A stretch of 64,000 nucleotides of DNA from Devosia salina (GTDB lineage Bacteria; Pseudomonadota; Alphaproteobacteria; Rhizobiales; Devosiaceae), in the NCBI RefSeq assembly GCF_019504385.1, contig NZ_CP080590.1:3773501-3837500 (forward strand), written 5' to 3'. Below, piece by piece: positions 24,052 to 32,458 of the stretch; the first letter of the stretch is position 1; the number at the start of each line of letters is the position of its first letter. Made by a program: the position numbers and the translations under genes. Under the pieces are notes generated by a model. It saw only the letters and a list, made by a program, of their open reading frames with translations. It had not been told where the DNA came from and made no database searches.

Positions 24052-24375
24052 TCAGGTGAAACGTGGAGGACGGAAGTGCTTGGATCGTCGAAGGCTGACT
24101 GGCAGATCCTCGTCCGCTGCCGGTGCGAACATTGGGCCCCGGTTGGAATCATCAACAACCATCGCCACCGGCGCCACCATTCCGCATGCAACAATGCAAC
24201 AGCCCCTGGCGTGAAGCGTATGCTGCAGTTCATGGTCCTCCGAGATGCCCTGTTGGATTTCTCCGAGGCCCGCAGCATCAGGATGATCGAGTGCCGTCGC
24301 CGGGTGCACCGACAGCACCATGGCCAAGATTCCGATCAGGACGGGAATGAGGCTGCGACGAAGTGTTGGTGTCAT
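24052..24375 (-). CDS. Small secreted Cys/His protein of unknown function
   Basis: A 107-residue protein starting MTPTLRRSLIPVLIGILAMV, a clear Sec signal peptide ending near ATALDH. The mature part has HELQHTLHARGCCIVACGMV, with histidines and a CCxxxC cluster followed by a second short hydrophobic stretch. The layout recalls DUF2946-like small periplasmic proteins found among copper genes, so a metal-related role is likely by context. It lies between the transpeptidase and the flavoprotein, all on the minus strand. Identity is not certain, and a chance frame cannot be excluded. Confidence 0.5.
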   Translation of the reverse strand: MTPTLRRSLIPVLIGILAMVLSVHPATALDHPDAAGLGEIQQGISEDHELQHTLHARGCCIVACGMVAPVAMVVDDSNRGPMFAPAADEDLPVSLRRSKHFRPPRFT

Positions 24376-24460
24376 ATCCAATGTGAACCGGAGCGGCAAA
24401 GAGCTTGCACGTTAGCCTACCGTCGAATTCGGCAACAATGCGCTTACGAGGGTTTGAAGA

Positions 24461-25525
24461 CTAAACTGTGTCAGTGGACAATGCCCGCCTCAGTAAATGG
24501 TCCACGACCAGGGCCGCATCCTCGCTCGCGCCCATGACAAGACCCGATGCGCGGTTGCGTTGCCATGGCAAGCCAGCAAAATAGAGCCCCTCCACCGGCG
24601 AAACGCCCTGATGGTGGAGGATTCCACCCCGTTCATCCAACGCGCCATCCACCTGGATAAAGGACCAATCAGGTTTGTATCCGATCGCCCAAATGATAGC
24701 CGCAGGCTCCAGCGTCGAGCCATCCGCGAACCGGACAATGCGGCCTTCCGCGCCGATGGCGCGGGGCCGTATCTCAATCCCAGCGGAGGTCAAATCGTCC
24801 AGGTCGCGCTGCCTGTTCGGAAAGGGATCTACGGCCCGCATGCGCTTGCCCAGGAAGGAACCGGTCGGGGCCCGGACGAGGCCGGTGACATCCAACCACC
24901 ACCAAAGGCTTCGTCCCAAAATCCGTTCTGGCAGCAATTTTCTTGATCGCCCGGTCGAGATCAGGACAGGACGGTGCGGGACATTGAGGGCCGCAACATC
25001 TCGGCCACTCGCACCATCGCCGACGACGAGCAGCGGACCGCTGGGAAGTCGTTCGAAGTCGCCAAGCTCGTCGACGGCGAACTGGGGAATGGTGCACGTG
25101 GCTGCCCATGAAGGTTTTATCGGGTTCCGAAATCCGCCAGCGGCGATCACCACCGCATCGGCGATGATCGGATCAAAACCCTCGCCCGTGACCCGGAAGG
25201 CACCGGAGACATCCCGCTCTACCGAGGTTGTGGTGCAGCCGGATCGGACCGGTATGCGAAACTGTCGGGCGTAGGCCTCAAGGTAGTCGGCGAACTCGTC
25301 CTTGTCTGGATAGCCCCCCGGGTCGCCGGGTATCGCCATGCCGCTCAGGGCGCTGTATTCGCGTGGGGTGAACAGCGTCAGGCCCTGGTACCGGCGCCGC
25401 CAGGAGTCTCCGGTCGTTTTCTGCGCGTCCAGAACGGCAAGTCTGGTGCCGGCTTCCACCAGGAGGCGCCCTGCGGCGAGGCCCGCCTGACCACCGCCGA
25501 CAACGACGACGTCCAGCTTTCTCAT
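24461..25525 (-). CDS. CzcO-like flavin-dependent oxidoreductase
   Basis: A 354-residue FAD/NAD(P)-binding protein. VVVVGGGQAGLAAGRLLVEA at residue 5 is the FAD Rossmann motif, LLVVGDGASGRDVA near residue 165 is the NAD(P)H motif, and IIWAIGYKPDWSFI near 275 is the late FAD contact. It resembles CzcO/TrkA-type monooxygenase-like flavoproteins found in metal-resistance clusters; the substrate is unknown. The start ATG 25525 overlaps the stop of the SCO1 gene (ATGA), placing it in an operon with SCO1, PCuAC and the P-type ATPase. There is no signal peptide, so it acts in the cytosol. Confidence 0.85.
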   Translation of the reverse strand: MRKLDVVVVGGGQAGLAAGRLLVEAGTRLAVLDAQKTTGDSWRRRYQGLTLFTPREYSALSGMAIPGDPGGYPDKDEFADYLEAYARQFRIPVRSGCTTTSVERDVSGAFRVTGEGFDPIIADAVVIAAGGFRNPIKPSWAATCTIPQFAVDELGDFERLPSGPLLVVGDGASGRDVAALNVPHRPVLISTGRSRKLLPERILGRSLWWWLDVTGLVRAPTGSFLGKRMRAVDPFPNRQRDLDDLTSAGIEIRPRAIGAEGRIVRFADGSTLEPAAIIWAIGYKPDWSFIQVDGALDERGGILHHQGVSPVEGLYFAGLPWQRNRASGLVMGASEDAALVVDHLLRRALSTDTV

Positions 25526-26130
25526 TCGATCAGGCGCCGAAGCTTCTGTAGACGCGTGTCAAAGGGCTCCTCGCCATCGAGCGTTCCGAAGAAGCTGCCT
25601 CCGGCATCGGCCAGGTGAACGCTGGCACTGTGTTCCATCGTGTAGTCTCCGCCCTCAAGCGGCACTTTCTCAAAGAAGATGTAGCGTGCCTTGGCCATGG
25701 CCGAGACGTTCTCAAGGGAGCCGGTCAGGCCGACGATGCGGTCGCCGACGATGCGGTCATCGAAATACTCGACATAATCCTTCATCGTGGCAACGTCGTC
25801 ACGCTCCGGGTCGATGCTGACGAAGACCGCCTGCAGCCGATCGGCATCGGGACCCAGCGCTTCGAGCAAGGCGGACATCTCCGAAAGGGTCGTGGGGCAC
25901 ACGTCAGGGCAATGGGTAAAGCCATAGAACCATGCCGAAGGCTTGCCGAGAAAATCGGCCTCGGTGACCTCATTTCCATCCTGATCGATCAGGGTGAAAG
26001 GTGTCGCGTACACCGCCGGGCCTGCATCGACAGGCGCATTGCGCGCTGAGAGAAAAAGATATGCCGCCCCGGCTCCGACGACCAGGACGAGCGCCCAGAG
26101 AACGATGCGAAGTACCCGAAGCGATTTCAC
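25522..26130 (-). CDS. SCO1/SenC-family copper chaperone
   Basis: A 202-residue membrane-anchored thioredoxin-fold protein. An N-terminal helix (VLWALVLVVGAGAAYLFL) anchors it facing the periplasm. FYGFTHCPDVCPTTLSEMSA near residue 70 holds the copper-binding CxxxC. IDPERDDVATMKDYVEYF is the family motif, and HSASVHLAD carries the third copper ligand histidine. SCO proteins deliver copper to or reduce the CuA site of cytochrome oxidase. The start is GTG 26130, overlapping the PCuAC stop (GTGA). Its position directly after a PCuAC gene is the standard pairing for copper delivery. Confidence 0.93.
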   Translation of the reverse strand: MKSLRVLRIVLWALVLVVGAGAAYLFLSARNAPVDAGPAVYATPFTLIDQDGNEVTEADFLGKPSAWFYGFTHCPDVCPTTLSEMSALLEALGPDADRLQAVFVSIDPERDDVATMKDYVEYFDDRIVGDRIVGLTGSLENVSAMAKARYIFFEKVPLEGGDYTMEHSASVHLADAGGSFFGTLDGEEPFDTRLQKLRRLIE

Positions 26131-26603
26131 TGCGCGTGATCCCCATGGCCCGGGGCTCTGGTCGTCGCGCGCTCCTCCACCTTGAACGTCACGTCGATCC
26201 GTCCCGCCTTTTCGAAGACGAGGGTGGCCGGAATTTCGTCACCGGCGACGTAGCGCTTGTCGGGCCCGATGAACATGGCATGGGTGCCGTCCGAGCCGAG
26301 CCAGACCATTTCACCAGCGGGCAGTTCGATGCCTTCGGTAAGAGGCGTCATCCTTGCGATGCCATCGGTCACGACCGACCTGTGCATTTCGACCTTTTCG
26401 GCGGCAGTGCTCTCGATCGCGACCAGGCGGTCGTCCTCGGCGCCCTGGTTGTGCAGCGATACATAGCCGCCAAGGACACGCGCACCTGGGGGCGCCTCCT
26501 CGACCATTGGATGATCGATATAGATCGAGCCGGCATCGAAATCGTGCGCAATGGCCGCCGGCATGACCACAAGAGTTGCGATAACGAGGAGAAGTTTTTT
26601 CAT
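26127..26603 (-). CDS. PCu(A)C copper chaperone
   Basis: A 158-residue periplasmic protein starting MKKLLLVIATLVVMPAAIAH (Sec signal). The mature part matches the PCuAC/DUF461 family: GGYVSLHNQGAEDDRLVAIE, then VEMHRSVVTDGIARM providing the H and M copper ligands, and HAMFIGPDKR providing the second H-x-M pair. The tail APGHGDHAQ adds histidines. These chaperones bind Cu(I) in the periplasm and hand it to cytochrome oxidase with SCO1, encoded directly downstream. It starts inside the stop of a small membrane protein gene (ATGA at 26603). Confidence 0.93.
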   Translation of the reverse strand: MKKLLLVIATLVVMPAAIAHDFDAGSIYIDHPMVEEAPPGARVLGGYVSLHNQGAEDDRLVAIESTAAEKVEMHRSVVTDGIARMTPLTEGIELPAGEMVWLGSDGTHAMFIGPDKRYVAGDEIPATLVFEKAGRIDVTFKVEERATTRAPGHGDHAQ

Positions 26604-26773
26604 TCGGGAGCCTCCTGGGTGACCGAAGCGGAGGGCGCCGCAATGCGCGCGTCGTGGTTCCCGGCCAGTCGATCGATGATACCCGGCGCGAAGGCGTAAA
26701 CAATCAGGCCGAGCATGAGAAGCCACAGCGTCCATTGGAAGACGCGCAGCGGCAATGGACCCTTAGTCTGCAT
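26600..26773 (-). CDS. 57-residue single-span membrane protein
   Basis: A short gene starting MQTKGPLPLRVFQWTLWLLM and ending GAAPS-like SASVTQEAPE. It has one transmembrane helix (WTLWLLMLGLIVYAFAPGII) and a short charged tail. Its stop overlaps the PCuAC ATG (ATGA) and it lies 33 nt downstream of the P-type ATPase stop, so it is part of this operon. Similar very small membrane proteins accompany SCO1/PCuAC genes, but I do not recognise the family. Its role may be in copper delivery or ATPase regulation. Confidence 0.6.
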   Translation of the reverse strand: MQTKGPLPLRVFQWTLWLLMLGLIVYAFAPGIIDRLAGNHDARIAAPSASVTQEAPE

Positions 26774-26806
26774 GAACTGCCTCGATCTTGAATGCGTCCC
26801 GTCGCC

Positions 26807-28972
26807 TCATGCGTTCGGACGTCCCTTCCAGGCCAGGAGCCGCATGGCGTTTGCGGTGACCAGCACCGTCGCCCCCGTGTCCGCGAGGATCGCGGGCCAG
26901 AGCCCAGTGATGCCGATGATCGTGGTGACAAGGAATACAGCCTTCAAGCCGAGTGCGAGCGTGATGTTCTGCCCGATATTGGCCATCGTGGCCTTGGAGA
27001 GGCCTATCATGTCGGCAATGTCGGTCACTCGGCCATGAAGAATGGCAGCGTCGGCTGTCTCGAGCGCCACGTCCGTGCCCCCGCCCATGGCAATTCCGAT
27101 GTCGGCAGCGGCCAGCGCCGGCGCATCATTGATGCCGTCGCCGATCTTGGCGACAACCTTGCCCTGACCCTGCAGCTCCCGGACAATCCGCTGCTTGTCC
27201 TCGGGCAACAGACCAGCGCGAACGTCCATGCCGAGGGTGGCGCCGATGGCCGTGGCCGTTCGTAAGTTGTCCCCCGTCAACATCACGGTGTCGATGCCCG
27301 CCTCCCGAAGCGCGGCCAATCCTGCCTTGGCATCGGGACGCGGCTCGTCGCGGATGGCGAAGATGCCCGCAATCTGGTCGTTGGCGACAAGCACTGAAAC
27401 GGTCTTGCCTTCGTCATTGAAGGCTTCGATGCGGGTTCGCAGTTCGTCTGGCACCGATACGCGTTCCGAAGCGGCCTTGGGCGAGGCAAGGAATGCGGTC
27501 TCGCCTCCAACGCTGCCTGTGATGCCCTTGCCCGGGACCGCCGTGATATCAAATGCAGGGGGAATCGGCGCTTTGTCTGCCTTTGCTCGAGCGAGGATGG
27601 CCAGGGCCAAGGGGTGGCTTGAACCAGTCTCAAGGGCTGCCGCCAGTGACAGCACCTGGCTCTCGCTGCGACCCACGCCAACAATGTCGGTTACTTTCGG
27701 TTTGCCCTCGGTCAGGGTTCCGGTCTTGTCCATTGCCACCAAGGTGATGGTGCGCAACTGCTCGAGCACGGCACCGCCCTTGAGCAACAAGCCGCGACGG
27801 GCACCCGCTGAAAGGGCCGCCGCGATCGCAGCTGGCGTCGAGATCACCAGGGCACAGGGGCAACCGATCAGAAGGATCGCCAGCCCCTTGTATATCCACT
27901 CGCCCCAAGCCTGACCAAGCACCAGAGGGGGCAGGATCGCCACTAGCGCGCCGACAAGAAGGACGCCTGGAGTGTAATATTTGGAGAAGCGGTCGATGAA
28001 CCGTTCCGTAGGCGCCTTGCTCTCCTGCGCTTCCTCGACCAGGGCAATTACCCGCGAAATGGTGTTGTCGGATGCTTTGGCCGTGACCTTGATGCGCAGG
28101 GCGGTGTCGGTGTTGATGGTGCCTGCAAAAACGATGTCACCCGGACCCTTGGTTTTGGGCACGCTCTCGCCGGTGACCGGCGCCTCATCGATTGCGCTGG
28201 TTCCCTCGACGATCTCACCGTCTGCCGGGATGCGGTCCCCCGGACGAACGAGCACGACCTGTTTGAGCTCGAGCCCCGCCGCTGGCACTTCCCTGACGTC
28301 GTCGCCGTCGACCAGCAAGGCCGTCTTGGGCACCAGATCAGCCAGTCCTTTTATACTGGCGCGCGCCCGGCTTGCCGCAACCCCCTCCAGCAATTCGCCC
28401 ACGAGGAACAATAGCACGACAGTCGCTGCCTCTTCCGTAGCGCCAATGATGACGGCGCCGATAGCGGCGATCGACATCAAGGTCTCGATGGAAAATGGCG
28501 AGCCACCCATGGCGCCGGCGACCGCCCGTCTGGCGATCGGAACCAGCCCGACGAGCAGGGCAACAAGGAACGCCCAGTGGCCGACTTCGGGAAGAAAGCG
28601 TCCGACAAGATAAGCGGCGACCAAAGCCCCACCGCATGCAAGCGTCAGCCTGGCCTTACGCGTGCGCCACCATGGTCCATCGTCGTCGTGGTCATGATCC
28701 CCATGCATATGCACGCCTGCTACGGCTTCTGGTGCCTTGGGGGCGGCGACCGAGATCGGCGCGGTGGGGTACCCGAGATTTCCAACTTTGGTACAGATTT
28801 CCTCGAGGTCGGCACCCGGAGCATGCCTGACAGTCATTGTGCCGTTCATCACGGAAACGGACACGTCCTCGACGCCGGCGATCCGGCGTGCTGCCGTATC
28901 GACTTTGGAAGCACAGGCTGCGCAATCCATGCCTTCAACACGAAAGCGTGTCGAATTTGTTCCTGTGTCCAT
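26807..28972 (-). CDS. zntA: Zn/Cd/Pb-exporting P1B-type ATPase
   Basis: A 721-residue heavy-metal P-type ATPase. An N-terminal HMA domain has VEGMDCAACASKVDTAARR, followed by the histidine-rich HMHGDHDHDDDG. CPCALVIS is the membrane metal site, MDKTGTLTEGKPKVTD the phosphorylation site, SSHPLALAI the HP locus, and GDGINDAPALAAADIGIAMG the hinge. The last-but-one helix has WPAILADTGATVLVTANAMR, whose aspartate is the third ligand typical of ZntA/CadA (P1B-2). It exports Zn2+, Cd2+ or Pb2+. ATG 28972 has AAGGAG 8 nt upstream; the TTG at 28990 is rejected. A divergent MerR regulator and operator control it. Confidence 0.94.
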   Translation of the reverse strand: MDTGTNSTRFRVEGMDCAACASKVDTAARRIAGVEDVSVSVMNGTMTVRHAPGADLEEICTKVGNLGYPTAPISVAAPKAPEAVAGVHMHGDHDHDDDGPWWRTRKARLTLACGGALVAAYLVGRFLPEVGHWAFLVALLVGLVPIARRAVAGAMGGSPFSIETLMSIAAIGAVIIGATEEAATVVLLFLVGELLEGVAASRARASIKGLADLVPKTALLVDGDDVREVPAAGLELKQVVLVRPGDRIPADGEIVEGTSAIDEAPVTGESVPKTKGPGDIVFAGTINTDTALRIKVTAKASDNTISRVIALVEEAQESKAPTERFIDRFSKYYTPGVLLVGALVAILPPLVLGQAWGEWIYKGLAILLIGCPCALVISTPAAIAAALSAGARRGLLLKGGAVLEQLRTITLVAMDKTGTLTEGKPKVTDIVGVGRSESQVLSLAAALETGSSHPLALAILARAKADKAPIPPAFDITAVPGKGITGSVGGETAFLASPKAASERVSVPDELRTRIEAFNDEGKTVSVLVANDQIAGIFAIRDEPRPDAKAGLAALREAGIDTVMLTGDNLRTATAIGATLGMDVRAGLLPEDKQRIVRELQGQGKVVAKIGDGINDAPALAAADIGIAMGGGTDVALETADAAILHGRVTDIADMIGLSKATMANIGQNITLALGLKAVFLVTTIIGITGLWPAILADTGATVLVTANAMRLLAWKGRPNA

Positions 28973-29001
28973 ACTGCCGACTCCTTGCAATCCTTGGTTG
29001 T

Positions 29002-29032
29002 GGCGTACATCCTCCAGTGGCTATAGGAGCAA
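29002..29032 (-). promoter_or_regulatory. ZntR/CadR-type promoter/operator
   Basis: On the minus strand, -35 TTGCTC (29032-29027) and -10 TACGCC (29007-29002) are 19 nt apart. The spacer CTATAGCCACTGGAGGATG follows the CTATAG-N4-GGAG pattern typical of ZntR, CadR and PbrR operators. It drives the P-type ATPase and lies immediately before the MerR gene, so it probably also affects that gene. Confidence 0.85.
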
Positions 29033-29038
29033 GCGAAA

Positions 29039-29470
29039 ATGAGTCACGGCATCGCGATCGGCAAGGTTTCAGAGGGTAGCGGCGTAAAAATCCCCACGAT
29101 CCGCTACTACGAACAGATCGGATTGTTGCCCGCACCACCGCGAACCGAAGGCGGCCGCCGCACCTATGATCACAAGGACATCGAGCGCCTGAGTTTTATT
29201 CGGCACTCGCGTGAGCTGGGCTTCGACATTGATCAGATCCAGACCTTGCTTGCCCTTCAGGATCGGCCTGACCAATCCTGTGCCGACGCGGATGCAATCG
29301 CCAAGGCGCGCCTCGCCGAAGTCGCTCGCAAGATTGCAAGCCTGACTGCGCTGCAGGCAGAATTGAAGCGGATGGTCGAGGGCTGCAGTCATGGACGCGT
29401 CGAGACCTGCCGCGTCATCGAGATTCTTGCCGATCACGACAAGTGCAAGCACCACCAGCAAGCAAACTGA
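29039..29470 (+). CDS. MerR-family Zn/Cd/Pb-responsive regulator
   Basis: A 143-residue MerR regulator. AIGKVSEGSGVKIPTIRYYE with QIGLLPAPPR is the winged helix, RRTYDHKDIERLSFIRHSRE the second wing, then the dimer helix. QSCADADAIAK gives a conserved cysteine, and MVEGCSHGRVETCRVIEIL holds the CxH...C metal loop seen in ZntR/CadR/PbrR. The C-terminal KCKHHQQ adds more potential ligands. It is transcribed divergently from the zntA-like gene across a 19-nt-spacer promoter, the standard arrangement. It activates export when Zn, Cd or Pb rises; which metal is not decided by sequence alone. Confidence 0.93.
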   Translation: MSHGIAIGKVSEGSGVKIPTIRYYEQIGLLPAPPRTEGGRRTYDHKDIERLSFIRHSRELGFDIDQIQTLLALQDRPDQSCADADAIAKARLAEVARKIASLTALQAELKRMVEGCSHGRVETCRVIEILADHDKCKHHQQAN

Positions 29471-29540
29471 TGTCGAGGCGTTCCGCAGGCTTGCGACCAA
29501 CCGCACCATCGACGCGACGTCATCCCCAAGGCATATTGGA

Positions 29541-29981
29541 ATGATGAAGCAACACCTCCTCCTGGCGGCGATATTCATTGGGGCAGTGCCTGCCGCGGCA
29601 ACCCCGGCAATGCCCGTGACGATCACCGAAGGCGTTTATGTCGAAGGCGCCTGGCTTCGGGCCGCTGAGAGCGGCTCCGAGCTTTTCCTTGTCGTCAACA
29701 ATACAAGTGACACGGCCATCGACCTGACTGGCATAGGCGTCGCCGGCATGGCGGGAAGGATCATTTCGCCCGATGGTTCTCGGGACTCGATCTCGATCCC
29801 ATTTCATGCCGAACTCTACATGACCGAAAAGGGATTGCGGGTGGCGGTGCCTGCGACGTTCCAGCCCGCTCAGACCATCCCCGTGACAATTGCCACGACC
29901 GGCGGCACGACCGCGACCATAGAGGCAGTTGTTCTAGGGGATGATGCAGAACTGCCCGATCACCACGACTATCAGCACTGA
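29541..29981 (+). CDS. Secreted PCuAC-related copper chaperone-like protein
   Basis: A 146-residue protein starting MMKQHLLLAAIFIGAVPAAA with a Sec signal. The mature part, EGAWLRAAESGSELFLVVNN and GIGVAGMAGRIISPDGSRDS, follows the fold pattern of the PCu(A)C/DUF461 family, ending with IPVTIATTGGTTATIEAVV and a histidine tail DHHDYQH. The usual H-x-M copper pairs are weak here, so it may be a degenerate or specialised member. It lies 70 nt after the MerR gene on the same strand. A longer frame starting at 29391 overlaps the regulator in another frame and is rejected. Family assignment is by pattern only. Confidence 0.65.
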   Translation: MMKQHLLLAAIFIGAVPAAATPAMPVTITEGVYVEGAWLRAAESGSELFLVVNNTSDTAIDLTGIGVAGMAGRIISPDGSRDSISIPFHAELYMTEKGLRVAVPATFQPAQTIPVTIATTGGTTATIEAVVLGDDAELPDHHDYQH

Positions 29982-29985
29982 TCAC

Positions 29986-30768
29986 TCAAAGCGCTGCTAT
30001 CGTGGAGTAAACCCCTGCTGGACAGACGCCATTTGGATCCAAAGGACCAGGTGATGATCCGTTGGGGTTGAAGACGTAGCGACGCTCACAAACGTCCCAC
30101 CCTGGCGGGCGCCGGGTCGCATCGAACAGGTCGGTACCCACCTTTAAGTCGCGCCAGAAAGGTGCGTGCGGACTGTCAGCATGCTGGGAGAGGTTCGCCT
30201 CAGTCATGCGGAACGGCAGAAGCTGGAGCTGAAACGAGGAATTGCCACCGCGGAAGGTCTCGCGAGCAAGCGCGTAGATTTCCTTGATCCCCTCGTCCGT
30301 CATGGCATAGCACCCGACCGACAGGCAATCGCCATGGATCATTAGATAGGTGCCCGTACGCCCCCATGCCTGGTCGAACTTGTTGGGAAAGCCGACGTTG
30401 AAGGACAGCCAGTAAGATGACTTCGGATTCATCAGCGCGGGGGTAACGTCGTAGAACCCCTCGGGCGACTGTAGATCGCCCTCGCGGATCTTTGGCCCCA
30501 GATCCCCGGACCATTTGCAGATCGGGTAAGTCTTGAACAAGGCATAGTCCCCGGTATGCGTCCGCTTCCAGACCTCGAGTTCAGAGCTCTGTTTGTAAAC
30601 GCGGATGACCATGGGCTCGGACGGCGATGAGCCGATCTCGGCCAGCCTGTCCAACACAGGCCTGCCGAGTGGAACATTGTGACGATTGTCGCCAACGAAC
30701 TGGCTGCACGCGGCCAGGAAGAAGGTCATCGTGACGAGGCAAAGGGCGCGTAGAGTGTTGCCGAGCAT
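29986..30768 (-). CDS. YafK-type L,D-transpeptidase-related lipoprotein
   Basis: A 260-residue lipoprotein of the YkuD superfamily. CLVTMTFFLAACSQF has a lipobox (LAAC) with the acylated cysteine near residue 20. The catalytic block is GTYLMIHGDCLSVGCYAMTD, with the histidine and the SVGCYAM cysteine in the order of YafK/DpaA-type enzymes, which remove or transfer murein-linked partners. Upstream segments IRVYKQSSELEVWKR and SPEGFYDVTP are family-typical. Starts at 30768 (MLGNTL) or 30795 are both possible. It is convergent with the PCuAC-like gene, with 4 nt between the stops. Confidence 0.85.
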   Translation of the reverse strand: MLGNTLRALCLVTMTFFLAACSQFVGDNRHNVPLGRPVLDRLAEIGSSPSEPMVIRVYKQSSELEVWKRTHTGDYALFKTYPICKWSGDLGPKIREGDLQSPEGFYDVTPALMNPKSSYWLSFNVGFPNKFDQAWGRTGTYLMIHGDCLSVGCYAMTDEGIKEIYALARETFRGGNSSFQLQLLPFRMTEANLSQHADSPHAPFWRDLKVGTDLFDATRRPPGWDVCERRYVFNPNGSSPGPLDPNGVCPAGVYSTIAAL

Positions 30769-30840
30769 GCTGGTTGTCCAAAAAGCTTTCGGCAACCATA
30801 GACAATGGCCGTTACGTAAGGGTGACCCGGCGTCAGGCTT

Positions 30841-31761
30841 TTACTCTTCCCGGGCGACGATCTCGGCATCGTGATCGACCTTGGCAGCCAACTCCATCTC
30901 GATGGTAGCGTGTTCGATCTCGAACTCGTCATGCAATTCGCGTTTGAGCCGCTCCTTGAGTTCGGTCGCCTCGGCAAAGCCCATATCGTCCAACGCCAGG
31001 TGAACCTGAAGGGCGGTTTTGCCCTCGCTGATCTGCCAGACATGCAAGTGGTGCACATCAATGACCCCCTCCAGACCGCGAAGCTTTGCGACCACACGGT
31101 CGTGCTCGAAACCCTTGGGCGCACTATCCATCAGCACCGTGATGGCCTCACGGATTTCGCGAGACCCGTGGATCAGCACATAAATGGCGATGGCAGCGGT
31201 CACCGCCGGATCGATCCAGTAGACGTCTGGCCCCCAAACCATGATGGACACGCCGCTGATGATGACCGCGACTGTGGCCAGGGCATCGGCGATCATGTGA
31301 AGGAAGGTGCTGCGGACGTTGAGGCTACCCAGATCCTTTCGCAGCACCCATGCTGCGGCGACGTCTTCGACAAAAGCAATGACGCCAACGATGATCACCG
31401 CTGTCGGGACGACTTCTGTGGGCTCAAGCAATCGGGCTCCCGCTTCATAAAGCAGATAAAGCCCGATGATGATGAGCGTCGTGAGATTGATCAGGGCGCC
31501 AACGGTCTCGGCTCGCGCATAGCCGAACGTTCGCTTTTCGTTGGCGGCGCGGCGAGAGATGCGCCAGGCAATATAGGAGACCAGCACTGAAGCCGCGTCG
31601 GAGAAGTTGTGCGCGGCATCAGCAATGAGCGCGAGAGATCCGGACACCACCCCGCCTACGACCTCGGCAACCGTGATACCCAGATTGAGGGCCAGCGCTA
31701 TGAGAAGTCGCCGTCCACGGTCGGGCGATCGATCAGCGCTGCCGCCATGGGAATGGGCCAT
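30841..31761 (-). CDS. CDF-family cation efflux transporter (CzcD/ZitB-like)
   Basis: A 306-residue CDF transporter. It opens MAHSHGGSADRSPDRGRRLL with a short His segment. Six membrane helices follow. SLALIADAAHNFSDAASVLV holds the H-x3-D site of helix II, and LHMIADALATVAVIISGV is the H-x3-D of helix V. The C-terminal cytosolic domain has the ferredoxin-like fold with GVIDVHHLHVWQISEGKTAL. It exports Zn2+ or similar divalent cations in exchange for protons. ATG 31761 is chosen by the family start; the longer frame to 31917 is rejected. The same minus-strand set as the Dsb genes, 46 nt from the DsbA stop. Confidence 0.93.
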   Translation of the reverse strand: MAHSHGGSADRSPDRGRRLLIALALNLGITVAEVVGGVVSGSLALIADAAHNFSDAASVLVSYIAWRISRRAANEKRTFGYARAETVGALINLTTLIIIGLYLLYEAGARLLEPTEVVPTAVIIVGVIAFVEDVAAAWVLRKDLGSLNVRSTFLHMIADALATVAVIISGVSIMVWGPDVYWIDPAVTAAIAIYVLIHGSREIREAITVLMDSAPKGFEHDRVVAKLRGLEGVIDVHHLHVWQISEGKTALQVHLALDDMGFAEATELKERLKRELHDEFEIEHATIEMELAAKVDHDAEIVAREE

Positions 31762-31807
31762 TGGACATCTCCTGCTGATTGGCTTCCTCGGCAGAACGCA
31801 CGAAAGG

Positions 31808-32458
31808 CTAGTTGGCTTTTTCCACTTCTTCGGCGACCAGGTCGGCCAATTGCTGCGGCCCGAAATCGAGCAGTTCTCGACCGTTGACGTAGAATGTCGG
31901 TGTCTGTGAGACGCCAAGTGCTTCGAGGTCGGCGATTTCCTGCGCTAGGACAGCCGTTACATCCTCACCCTCGGCATCGGCGCGGGCGCGATCAAGATCA
32001 AGTCCGGCGGCCCCCGCGATTTGCCAGGCAATATCGAGGTTCGGCGCGCCGTGTGCCGCCCAGTTCGGCTGACCGGCCAGCATGGCTTCAAGCACAGGGA
32101 TAAGCCGATCTTGTTTGCGTGCCGCTTCCAGAATGCGCACGGCCTGATCAGACCCTTCGTGCAATGGCGCGTAGCGCAGGACCAACCGCACCTGTTCGGG
32201 ATAGCGGGCCATGATCTGCTTCACGATGGGATAGAAAGCCCGGCAGGCTTCGCACGAAGGGTCGAAAAATTCCACGATCGTCACCGTTGCATTCTGGGGC
32301 CCGACCACTGGCGAGTTGAAGCGCACCAGGTTGCTCGGTTCGCTGACCGGCGCGGGCGGGGGCTCGGGTGTGGCAAATCGCGAATAAGCGATCGCACCGA
32401 CCGCAAAGACGAGGATGGCGACTGCCAAGGTGGCGAGGACAGTAACACGGCGATTCAT
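31808..32458 (-). CDS. DsbA-family thiol oxidoreductase
   Basis: A 216-residue membrane-anchored thioredoxin-fold protein. An N-terminal helix (VLATLAVAILVFAVGAIAYS) anchors it, a proline-rich linker follows, and VTIVEFFDPSCEACRAFYPI near residue 65 holds the active-site CEAC. VSQTPTFYVNG supplies the cis-proline loop. It oxidises or shuttles disulfides in the periplasm, and its partner DsbB is encoded directly upstream with an ATGA overlap. Disulfide machinery among metal and oxidase genes probably protects or matures exported metalloproteins. The longer frame to 32590 is rejected since ATG 32458 precedes the signal anchor. Confidence 0.92.
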   Translation of the reverse strand: MNRRVTVLATLAVAILVFAVGAIAYSRFATPEPPPAPVSEPSNLVRFNSPVVGPQNATVTIVEFFDPSCEACRAFYPIVKQIMARYPEQVRLVLRYAPLHEGSDQAVRILEAARKQDRLIPVLEAMLAGQPNWAAHGAPNLDIAWQIAGAAGLDLDRARADAEGEDVTAVLAQEIADLEALGVSQTPTFYVNGRELLDFGPQQLADLVAEEVEKAN

